From the IMG/VR virus record IMGVR_UViG_3300013132_000031, positions 44,086 to 108,085 of that record: DNA of 64,000 nucleotides. One strand, 5' to 3'. Source of the DNA: a virus. The notes below the pieces were generated by a model. It worked only from the letters and a program-made list of their open reading frames with translations. It did not search any database and was not told where the DNA came from. Position 1 is the first letter of the stretch. Every line of letters starts with the position of its first letter. The translations under genes and the position numbers were made by a program. Shown here one piece after another: positions 41,765 to 49,155 of this stretch.

Positions 41765-42100
41765 GTATTGTTTTTTCTAGCGCGAAGCGACCAAGTATTC
41801 ATGTAGATTGTTTTAGTCAGACGGAACCGTTTTGCGCGGTTCCATCTGTGTCTTCATGTGAGTTGAATCAGCCAAGACATTGGAAGTAGGTAATTTTTTA
41901 TACACCGTATGCTAAAGGACTCTGTGCTTTTCCTTCCTACCACGATACGCTAGTGCGCTCTAAACCTCGTTCCTAGTGTTTAGATGTTTATAGCCGGTGT
42001 CTTCGTATGCTAACATTCATACTATATCAATGCGTTGGCCCTATTGTTCTAGCCTCAAACTCGCTTCCCCTTCAGGATAGTGGGATTTACCCACGGGAGT
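41765..42100 (-). ncRNA. Putative structured RNA, HEARO/omega-RNA-like
   Basis: The only gene-free stretch over 300 bases in the window (41724-42111). It has no convincing ORF and no tRNA, but on the minus strand it forms several stems: 42094-42090 with 42084-42080; 42022-42018 with 42009-42005; 41984-41978 with 41965-41959 (seven perfect pairs, 12-base loop); and 41848-41837 with 41829-41818 (12 pairs including one U-G). In the last stem the plus strand would have a C-A mismatch instead, which favours a minus-strand RNA. The purine-rich single-stranded words GAAGGGGAAGCGA, GTTTGAGGC, GGAACGAGG and AGGAAGGAAAAGC resemble, as I remember them, HEARO/IscB omega RNAs. It follows the GIY-YIG gene. 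No IscB is in the window. Confidence 0.45.
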
Positions 42101-42111
42101 GCATCAATATG

Positions 42112-42618
42112 TCACGTGTCCGGTTTATTCCCCGGTTTTTCCACAGCGGTATTGCAAACTGGCCCGCCAACCTTGGGTGTTAGTTGATTTGTAATTTTAT
42201 CTTTGATGTGTGAGCCATGCACACGTACTTGTATATGGCCGTTGTAATAATCTGTTGATTCCAATACTCGCCTTGCAAATTGTTCTCTTGCCTCAATGTA
42301 ACTGCATTCAGACTTGCTTTTGCAATAGTAAAGTATTTCTCTGGAGAAGTTTTTGGTGCCTAAAGTGATTACGTCTGCGGTTAATTCTGGGCTTGACCCG
42401 TAGTACTCACGCCAGTCTGAATCGACTTTGGTTCGTATCTTTTTCCGCTTTTTGATGCCGTTCTTTTGTTTTACTGTCTTGTACGTTGTTTTTGAAAATT
42501 TCGCTAATTTTTTGCCTATGTACCGGCGTCCAGTGAGATTATTTGTGATCTGATAAACAAATCCCACACATTCTTCGGGCAGTGTCTCAACTGGGGTGTC
42601 TTGATAAAGCCATGTCAT
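42112..42618 (-). CDS. GIY-YIG endonuclease, SegE-like
   Basis: A 168-residue GIY-YIG nuclease. The motif pair appears as FVYQITNNLTGRRYIGKK (residues about 19-36), followed by DWREYYGSS, DVITLGTKNFSREIL and CSYIEAREQF, which provide the conserved Arg and Glu of the fold. It resembles SegE-type endonucleases of T4-like phages, free-standing genes that spread by homing. A short Pro/Gly tail (GGPVCNTAVEKPGNK) follows the domain. It is last in the gp55-47-46 operon, 63 bases after gp46, and is immediately followed on the same strand by the structured RNA region. The position just past gp46 and the A+T-rich upstream gap suit a mobile gene. Confidence 0.75.
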   Translation of the reverse strand: MTWLYQDTPVETLPEECVGFVYQITNNLTGRRYIGKKLAKFSKTTYKTVKQKNGIKKRKKIRTKVDSDWREYYGSSPELTADVITLGTKNFSREILYYCKSKSECSYIEAREQFARRVLESTDYYNGHIQVRVHGSHIKDKITNQLTPKVGGPVCNTAVEKPGNKPDT

Positions 42619-42681
42619 GTGAGTTTTGAGAAATTGCCTTTCGTGCTATAGTTATGCCTTTGAGAGTGATTATATAGAATT

Positions 42682-44763
42682 TTATGCTAGATCAATATCT
42701 GTGCTGTAACTGGTAAATCCGTTTTCTTTTACTACCCGGAGTATGTTCTCCACACGCCCGGCTAATTCGTCTCTATGGCTCACAAGCCAAATGCTCTTGT
42801 GACGCTCACGAGTCATCTTCTTCAACAGCGCCAAACTGGCTTCTACACCTTGCGTGTCTAGTCCAGAGTCAATCATCTCATCAATAAACAAGATGTTGAT
42901 GGGGTGATACAAACTTTCCCATACATCACGGAATGCCCAACTCATGCTAAGGATCAATCGATTACGCTCACCACGACTCAAGTTGTCAAAGTCAAGTTCT
43001 CGACCCAGTTCCTCAATGCTCACACTCAAGTCGTTTTGAAACTTCACTGTGTGCGGCAATCCAATGCGATCCAAATAGTGTGTGAGTCGGGCATTCAAGT
43101 AACTTAGATTCTGATCAATAATTTTTTTACGAACAAAACTATCTTTGCTGGTCAACAGTTTGAGCAAGAACTCTTGATGGTCTTGCACTTTGGTCAGTTC
43201 GTTAATTTTATTGTAGTCAACCACTTGCAAGGCCTGTTGTTGCATGTCCTCAATCTGTTCGCTGTAGGGATCAGTTTCGGCATGCTTGCTGGTGATATGT
43301 TGTAGCAAGTTATTGACTTGTGTGGAGTGTTTGATGGCCTGTGCTTCTGTGTCGTAGTGTGTGACAGGAGGAGCACCCAATTCCACAGGCACATAACCTG
43401 CAAGTTGTTCAGCATAAGGATCTGCTTCTGCTGACTTGTCTGCAATCTTTTGCTGTAAATTTTCCACCTCACTGCTGTGGCGAATGGCTTCTGCTTCGGT
43501 CTTGTAGTATGTTGTGGACCGAGCGCCCAGTTCGCCCAATGCTCGAAGTGCATCAGTATTTTCCATCCATTGACCATTGGTGGCCAAGGCTTGTAGTGCA
43601 GACTCCTGCAGTGCTTTACGCTTGGTTTCCAGCACAGTTTCGTGGGCACCGTCATGAAACTCTTGACCACAAGCATAACACTTGTGTGCTTCTAGTTCAG
43701 CAATCTCTGCCCGGAGTTTATCTGAAGTCTTTTGTTCTCGTGCTTCATCTGACACACAACGAGCAATGAGTTTTTCAAGTTCAGCAATGTCCTTGGCCCG
43801 TTGATTGTATGCGGCCAAGTCTTGGTGTGCTTGTAGTTCTGCTGAGATATTAATGTGACTGAGTTTGGTGTAACTGTCTTGCAATGCAGCAACTTCTTTG
43901 GCCTGTGTTTGTTGCCAAGCGGTTTGATATGCCAGCAGTCGATCATGTGCATCTGCTTGTTTTTTACGTTCGTTCCACAAGGCAAGTTCTTTGTGAGCCA
44001 ACAACTCTACTTCAATGTTGACTCGTGTCAAGTCATCGTATTGCCCCACAAGATACGCCAAGTCGCTGTCGTATTTCTTTTGCCACAGCCCCTGTCTACG
44101 GCACAGGCTTTCAATTTGTTCTTCAATGCGCTTGTTGGCTTCTTGAACAGCCCGCACCCTAAACTCTTCTGAGGTAATAGCGTCCTTGGTGGCCTTGTTG
44201 AGTTCTTTGATACGATCAGCACGTTCACTCAATACTGTAATACCCAACAACTGCTCAATGATGGTTCGCTGTTCGTTGGCTTTCAAACTTAAGAATGGTT
44301 CGGTATATGTGTTCAGCGCCAAGATGTGCTTGAACATGTCATGACTCATGCCAAACACACGCTCAATGGCATCCTGTGTTTCACGGCTGTCACCCTGTGC
44401 ATCGTCTGTGGCAGTTTGTTCTTCACTGTCCACATAGAAACGTAGGACATTGGGTTTGCGTCCACGTTCAATCTTGTATGTTTTACCGTTGACGGCAAAG
44501 TCCAAGCTGACCAACATGCCCTTGCCATTGGTTTTGTTTACTAGATTGTCCTTGCGAATGTTGCTGAGTGCTTGTCCATACATGGCATAACTCAGGGCAT
44601 TGATGATTGTGGTCTTGCCTGTGCCATTGCGTGATCCGTCACCACCCAGGTCCAAATTCTCACCTAACACCAGCGTAAGGTCTTGACGATCAAAGTCAAT
44701 GCCTTGCGTGGCCGCACCCACACTCATGAAGTTCTTAACAGTGAGATTTTTAATTTGAATCAT
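42682..44763 (-). CDS. 46: Recombination nuclease subunit gp46 (Rad50/SbcC-like)
   Basis: A 693-residue SMC-type ATPase that with gp47 processes DNA ends for recombination-dependent replication and host DNA degradation. Walker A is SRNGTGKTT (residues 44-52). The zinc hook is CYAC at 362-365 between two long coiled coils. The ABC signature is in NLSRGERNRLILSMSWAF, and Walker B is NILFIDEMIDSGLD. It is longer than T4 gp46 (560) because of extended coiled coils, which contain internal duplications of the type 'LL-x-H-x-ELA-x-(W/Y)-N' and 'APPVTHYDTEAQAIKHS'. The ATG overlaps the stop of the upstream radical SAM gene (ATGA), unlike T4, where gp47 and gp46 are separated only by small genes. Confidence 0.93.
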   Translation of the reverse strand: MIQIKNLTVKNFMSVGAATQGIDFDRQDLTLVLGENLDLGGDGSRNGTGKTTIINALSYAMYGQALSNIRKDNLVNKTNGKGMLVSLDFAVNGKTYKIERGRKPNVLRFYVDSEEQTATDDAQGDSRETQDAIERVFGMSHDMFKHILALNTYTEPFLSLKANEQRTIIEQLLGITVLSERADRIKELNKATKDAITSEEFRVRAVQEANKRIEEQIESLCRRQGLWQKKYDSDLAYLVGQYDDLTRVNIEVELLAHKELALWNERKKQADAHDRLLAYQTAWQQTQAKEVAALQDSYTKLSHINISAELQAHQDLAAYNQRAKDIAELEKLIARCVSDEAREQKTSDKLRAEIAELEAHKCYACGQEFHDGAHETVLETKRKALQESALQALATNGQWMENTDALRALGELGARSTTYYKTEAEAIRHSSEVENLQQKIADKSAEADPYAEQLAGYVPVELGAPPVTHYDTEAQAIKHSTQVNNLLQHITSKHAETDPYSEQIEDMQQQALQVVDYNKINELTKVQDHQEFLLKLLTSKDSFVRKKIIDQNLSYLNARLTHYLDRIGLPHTVKFQNDLSVSIEELGRELDFDNLSRGERNRLILSMSWAFRDVWESLYHPINILFIDEMIDSGLDTQGVEASLALLKKMTRERHKSIWLVSHRDELAGRVENILRVVKENGFTSYSTDIDLA

Positions 44764-46256
44764 ATATTGCTATTATACACATAGCCCATGGCTTTTGCAA
44801 TCTCAGGATGAGAATCCGCAAAATTTTGATTTCTTAAAGAATCAAAGTGCTTGCATAGTTTTATAAATTCTTGCCCATCTGAATCAGGACCTGATAAGAT
44901 ATAGTTTAAGATATTTTTCATTTCGGGCCAAACGCGATGTTGAAATTTTTCTGTGATCAACTTTTTAGCCTCAGCAGTGAGATTTTTAAGATCAAACCCA
45001 GCTGGTTCAGTAACATACCCCACATTTATTGCAAGTCCTAAATCATTAGCCCATTGTACTATTTCGTCTAGGTATAAAACATTCATTATGCTGATTGCGG
45101 GCATAACACTTATTTTGATATTGGGCAAGTTAAGAGCAATTAACTTTTTGATGTTTGAATCAACTTGCTGCCAACTACCACCTCGTTCAAGTTCAAACCG
45201 ATCACCGATGTTGTCGATGCTGAATTGTATGTCCACATGATTGAAATGTTTCCAGTATTCAATCAATGTTTCAGGATACACAGATCCATTGCTGTTATAG
45301 TGTAACCGAATTTGTGAGGCATGTCCTTGTTCTACTGCTTGTTGAATTATGTGCAGCAAAGATTTCAGCAAAAACGGTTCACCGCCGTACATGTCTATGT
45401 TAGTTAAATTTGGCAATAATTTTACAATTTCATCTACAATTTCGAGATTAGATTCTGGCCAATTAAAACTTTCTATAGAAATAAATTTAGATGCTTTTAC
45501 TTCTTGTGCAAACAAGGAACTGCCCAGCGGATTACAAATGCGGCATTTAAAATTGCAAGTATTTCCCGGTTTAATATCTAAACTTTTAATAGTGGGACTA
45601 TCCAAATCAACTGTCAGCAGTTCTTTTTGCAACATACGCATGTGATAATATCGGCTGCTGGTCAACCCTTTTTCTTCGCTGGCCCAACAATTGTTGCATC
45701 CACTGGGTTTTTTACCATCAAGCAATTGTTGACGTAGATCTTGAATACTATGATTGTTAAATGTGTGTTGCAATGAATTTTTTTTGACATGACCAACACT
45801 GTGTTGGTACACACAGCATGGACGAATCTCTCCAGACGGTGAAACTTCTAAGTGTCTCCAAGGCAGCGGACACAGTGTATTTGGGACAAAAAAGTTGTTT
45901 TTTATAGGCTCAGTAGTTTCAATTTCCACTTGCAGTGTTTGAAATGTGTTTGTGTGGTTTAATTTTGCAAAGTGTTTTGTTTGTTGATCAATATCATATG
46001 GACTGCAAATTAACACAAAATAATTTGATATATCAATCAAATCAGTAGCCTGATACAGATGTTGTAGCAAACTAACTGGTATAATTTTTGAAGTATAAAA
46101 AACCAGTCGATCGTTATTACTAAATTTTTCCTGATGGCAACGATCAAAATGTTTGTATGCATGAGTTGGAGAAGTAGACAGTTCGGCCAAGTCAACAAAA
46201 CATTTTACATCATAAAGATTTTGCAGGCTTTTTTCTAAATGATCTATTGACATCAT
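44760..46256 (-). CDS. Radical SAM/SPASM-twitch protein inside the gp47-gp46 operon
   Basis: A 498-residue radical SAM protein. The cluster motif is CNFKCRIC at residues 234-241 (C234, C238, C241), and MYGGEPFLL follows. Before it, residues 129-190 carry an auxiliary-cluster segment: NTLCPLPWRHLEVSPSGEIR, then CC, and later CNNC. This is a twitch/SPASM-like arrangement placed N-terminal to the catalytic barrel, a layout I associate with aquatic phage and bacterial proteins of unknown substrate. It has 4-base ATGA overlaps with gp47 before and gp46 after, so its dosage is tied to the recombination nuclease. The DNA is A+T-richer than both neighbours, indicating insertion. It is unrelated in length to the radical SAM protein at 3227-4126. 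Confidence 0.8.
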   Translation of the reverse strand: MMSIDHLEKSLQNLYDVKCFVDLAELSTSPTHAYKHFDRCHQEKFSNNDRLVFYTSKIIPVSLLQHLYQATDLIDISNYFVLICSPYDIDQQTKHFAKLNHTNTFQTLQVEIETTEPIKNNFFVPNTLCPLPWRHLEVSPSGEIRPCCVYQHSVGHVKKNSLQHTFNNHSIQDLRQQLLDGKKPSGCNNCWASEEKGLTSSRYYHMRMLQKELLTVDLDSPTIKSLDIKPGNTCNFKCRICNPLGSSLFAQEVKASKFISIESFNWPESNLEIVDEIVKLLPNLTNIDMYGGEPFLLKSLLHIIQQAVEQGHASQIRLHYNSNGSVYPETLIEYWKHFNHVDIQFSIDNIGDRFELERGGSWQQVDSNIKKLIALNLPNIKISVMPAISIMNVLYLDEIVQWANDLGLAINVGYVTEPAGFDLKNLTAEAKKLITEKFQHRVWPEMKNILNYILSGPDSDGQEFIKLCKHFDSLRNQNFADSHPEIAKAMGYVYNSNI

Positions 46257-47266
46257 AAGTTTTGATATATTTGTAGCAACAATTTGTTATCGTAAAATTC
46301 TGATTCGATGTTGGTGAGTTGGTCTGTGACAATTTGATCCACTGACTCAAACTTGACATCACCGGGTGCAAGGTCCACATCCACACCGGCAGTCTTGTTT
46401 GGTATCAAAGCCATTTCACGCAGACTGTAATCTCGAATAAAAGTTTCTTTGATGAAGTTGGCTTCTTCGTATGAGATTTCAATGTCCAAGTTTACACGAA
46501 CGTGCATCCGGGGCGCAAGCAAAGTGGCAGCATTGTCAATTAGATTGGCAAGCCCATACACACGATATCGGGGCTGGTCTGGCCAGGCATGGAACTCAGG
46601 TTCTTTGCCCCATTCCAAGATCATCATGCCGCGCTCGTCGTCTCCAGCATCAGCATAGTTATGCGGAAAGCAGTTGCCGATGTAGGTAATGTTGTTGGCA
46701 GTTTGACGTTTGTGAAAGTGTCCGGTAAACACATGCTCAAAGCCGCCAAAATCGCCACGCTGTATGATGCCATGATCTGGCATTTGAACCATGGCATTCA
46801 TGTAGTAGCCAGGCAGCTCAAAGTGCCCAAACATGTAACGTCCTGTCAGTCGGGGAATACGCTTGTGATCATCTCCGCAAAGCCAAGGAGCAATAACAAC
46901 ATCACCACTGCTGAACCAATCATTGCAAATCGTGACATTGGGGAGGTGTCGGGCCCATTCCACCGATTGAATATCTCTTTTATCCCGATAATAAAGGTCA
47001 TGGTTGCCAGGAATAAAATAAACGTGCTTAAAATTTTCATTCATGTGCTCCAAGGCTCGAAGACTATAGTTCAGTGTGATAATGTTTAGGCTGGCACGAT
47101 TGTTGTGCCAATCGCCCAGGAACAAGCAGGTTTCGCAACCTTGTTCTCGAGCTCGGGCAGTGGCCCACTGTACAAATTCCAAACAGTCTTCGTTGTGTGT
47201 TTGGCTGTTTGATTTCAATCCAAAGTGTATGTCTGTAAAGACTGCGGCTTTTTTAAATAGATTCAT
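46253..47266 (-). CDS. 47: Recombination nuclease subunit gp47 (Mre11/SbcD-like)
   Basis: A 337-residue metallophosphoesterase nuclease, partner of gp46. All metal-binding motifs are present: FTDIHFG (D12, H14), LGDWHNN (D52, H54), PGNHD (N88, H89), and TGHFHKR (H183, H185), with an intermediate AGDDERGMMILEW strand. Length matches T4 gp47 (339). The complex resects double-strand ends to make 3' single strands for UvsX-type recombination. The start overlaps the stop of the sulfotransferase-like gene (ATGA), and the stop overlaps the radical SAM start. The C-terminal part (after residue 240) is the capping region that contacts gp46. Confidence 0.93.
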   Translation of the reverse strand: MNLFKKAAVFTDIHFGLKSNSQTHNEDCLEFVQWATARAREQGCETCLFLGDWHNNRASLNIITLNYSLRALEHMNENFKHVYFIPGNHDLYYRDKRDIQSVEWARHLPNVTICNDWFSSGDVVIAPWLCGDDHKRIPRLTGRYMFGHFELPGYYMNAMVQMPDHGIIQRGDFGGFEHVFTGHFHKRQTANNITYIGNCFPHNYADAGDDERGMMILEWGKEPEFHAWPDQPRYRVYGLANLIDNAATLLAPRMHVRVNLDIEISYEEANFIKETFIRDYSLREMALIPNKTAGVDVDLAPGDVKFESVDQIVTDQLTNIESEFYDNKLLLQIYQNL

Positions 47267-48153
47267 ATGGCGTAGAGTAGTTCTCGCAAGTGTACACTAT
47301 TTGTTGGGAACTTGTCAAGTTCATGACATTGAATTTCCCATCCAATATTTCTCAACTGCCACTGCACATAGGATTCACTGGCCAAGGGCAGTGTTTGATC
47401 GCTCCAGTCAAAAGTTTTGTTGTGTTGCACCGAATCAACAATGGCTGCACACAGTTGGTCTTGAGCAAGATTGGTTTGCAGCAGTAAATTTTTTCTATGA
47501 TAAGGCACAATGTCTGTGATTGGTCGCACAAAGTCAAGATTGAGATTGTGTTGTAATTGGGTCATGACCGATTCAAAATTGTACAGCAAGTCATGAATCA
47601 ACACGGTGTGCGCTCGCTTGTGATGCCACTGATCCAAATGATACCATTCCAACTGTGCGTACCATGCTGGCATGAGATAATGGCTGAGAAATTCTCTGCG
47701 AATCCACTGGGGAATTTCACCTATGGCAACACCGGTCACAGCCCAATTTGAATAAATTAGAGACTGATCAATGTCAAGAGCAAACTGCGTGGTCCACCAG
47801 TCGTCCCAGGCCTTGACAAGGTAGTTGTTGATCACCAGTAACTGACTGTGATGATCAGGATAAAGATAGATCATGCCAGGCACTGATTCAAGAATTTGAT
47901 TTAAATTTTCACTCAATGATTCTGTAGACCGGGTCTTGGGGTGCAGCCTCACAAACTGCTGACAGTCACCGCTGTGTTGATACTGTAGCCAACCAGGTAG
48001 GCCTGAAACAAAATTACCAACAAATTGATGACTATTACCGTTGGGGTTGAATGGTTCCTGAATGGGACCATGCGAACACAGAGTGGTCAAACACCATTCA
48101 ACATAGGTGCCATAGGCACCGGCATTGTAGGCTATGGCAATGGTGTTGATCAT
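47263..48153 (-). CDS. Sulfotransferase-like protein between gp55 and gp47
   Basis: A 296-residue paralogue of the protein at 40686-41723: both end with W-x-(x)-ELDKFPTNSVHLREL / W-x-LKKFPSNTQELHKL. The N-terminus, with IAIAYNAGAYGTYVEW, has the position and spacing of a sulfotransferase phosphate loop but an atypical sequence (no Arg-Ser). The LIHDLLYNFESVMTQLQHNL segment resembles the 'E/D-D-L' strand-helix near the fold's C-terminal half. It is coupled by ATGA overlaps to both gp55 and gp47, which means it is made early and in stoichiometry with replication proteins. Function and substrate are unknown; the name is structural inference by eye only. Confidence 0.45.
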   Translation of the reverse strand: MINTIAIAYNAGAYGTYVEWCLTTLCSHGPIQEPFNPNGNSHQFVGNFVSGLPGWLQYQHSGDCQQFVRLHPKTRSTESLSENLNQILESVPGMIYLYPDHHSQLLVINNYLVKAWDDWWTTQFALDIDQSLIYSNWAVTGVAIGEIPQWIRREFLSHYLMPAWYAQLEWYHLDQWHHKRAHTVLIHDLLYNFESVMTQLQHNLNLDFVRPITDIVPYHRKNLLLQTNLAQDQLCAAIVDSVQHNKTFDWSDQTLPLASESYVQWQLRNIGWEIQCHELDKFPTNSVHLRELLYAI

Positions 48154-49046
48154 TCTTCATAGGTGGTGATCACTGGACCACTCATGGCCGCCATGCTGGC
48201 TTTGCCTGAATTTTGTCTTGTCCAGGACGGATTCAACCCGTTGATTTCAAGAATGTCATCACGGATGTTTTGATTTTTCTTTTCAATGTTCAAGATGCGA
48301 GTAAAGCTATTGGTAATAGCGGCAGTATAATACGCAAAAGGGTTCTGCGATTTTGACTCGTCAAATTGCAAGCCAATTTGGCTGAGTTGTAACAGGGCTT
48401 GTCCGCGCATTTCTTCATTGTAGGTATATCCTCTCCAGTTGGATCTTGTGGCATAGCGTTCACACAGTTTCATGAACATCATGGCCAACTTGCGTGTCAT
48501 CATGCCATGATCTTTGGAAAATTCGCCGGTGTCTAGGTCACCTCGCCAGTGGCTTTTGCCCACCAGCACAGGGTTTTTTTCATTGTCCACACGATAGTGA
48601 TAGAACGGGGGGAAGTTCACACGCATGTGTGTGGGATCTAGTACAATGTCATCTATCAAGTCTGCTAGTGGATCTTCCACTACATCATCCAGGTCCAAAA
48701 TGTCTTCGATTTTTTTCTTTTTGGCAGTAGTTTTAGGCATTTTTTTGGGCGCACGGGGTATGTGTTCCCAAGTCATGACGCGGAAAACCACCTCTGTATT
48801 TGGTATTTTTCGGGGATCAATCACTTCACCAGTTTCACGTCGGTGCCGGTCAGCACGATTGCGGCGTGCTTCTGCAATGGTCTTTTGATTGATTTTGCTT
48901 ACTGAAGGCAGGATCATGTCAAACTGATGATCAGTTGTTCGATCCCGAAATGAGCAGTAGGTATTTTTGCTTAGGTGTATTTCTTTAAGAATATCTCTGT
49001 TGTTGAGATAGTTAACACGCGGCGCAGCCTTTGCGATTAGGGTCAT
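48150..49046 (-). CDS. 55: Late-transcription sigma factor gp55
   Basis: A 298-residue sigma70-family protein of the T4 gp55 type. It directs host RNA polymerase to late promoters (NATAAATA) when tethered to the sliding clamp. The region-2-like core is at residues 185-260: TRKLAMMFMKLCERYATR, YTYNEEMRGQALLQL, SKSQNPFAYYTAAITNSFTR and an IEKKNQN end. T4 gp55 has 185 residues; the 140-residue N-terminal extension (with KEIHLSKNTYCSF and a basic RRNRADRHRR stretch) is typical of marine relatives. It heads the five-gene coupled operon and has a near-consensus promoter. Its presence explains the late octamers found before virion genes. Confidence 0.88.
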   Translation of the reverse strand: MTLIAKAAPRVNYLNNRDILKEIHLSKNTYCSFRDRTTDHQFDMILPSVSKINQKTIAEARRNRADRHRRETGEVIDPRKIPNTEVVFRVMTWEHIPRAPKKMPKTTAKKKKIEDILDLDDVVEDPLADLIDDIVLDPTHMRVNFPPFYHYRVDNEKNPVLVGKSHWRGDLDTGEFSKDHGMMTRKLAMMFMKLCERYATRSNWRGYTYNEEMRGQALLQLSQIGLQFDESKSQNPFAYYTAAITNSFTRILNIEKKNQNIRDDILEINGLNPSWTRQNSGKASMAAMSGPVITTYEE

Positions 49047-49070
49047 TGATAAGTCTCCAAGTATGTACTT

Positions 49071-49098
49071 ATTGTAGCATATCTACAACACTTGTCAA
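49071..49098 (-). promoter_or_regulatory. Early promoter of the gp55-47-46 operon
   Basis: Minus strand TTGACA (49098-49093), a 16-base spacer ending in TGC, then TACAAT (49076-49071). TTGGAGA precedes the ATG at 49046. It shares the TGC extended -10 with the other early promoters. Confidence 0.75.
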
Positions 49099-49129
49099 CC
49101 TCTTGTTAAACTACATGGTTTTTGATTTG

Positions 49130-49137
49130 AGTAAATA
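49130..49137 (+). promoter_or_regulatory. Weak late-type octamer of the baseplate operon
   Basis: AGTAAATA, two bases from the consensus, followed by AGGAA and the ATG at 49156. It is the only late-like site before the plus-strand baseplate run. Confidence 0.4.
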
Positions 49138-49155
49138 ACACATAGGAATACAAAA

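Noticed and set aside
41724-42111. tRNA or tmRNA gene in the gap
   Set aside because: No cloverleaf with a GGTTC-type T arm and paired acceptor ends, and no tmRNA tag or ends. The stems found do not fit either.
42619-42681. Separate promoter for the GIY-YIG gene
   Set aside because: A TATAAT exists, but the nearest TTGATC is only 15 bases away and the fit is poor; readthrough from the gp46 operon explains expression.
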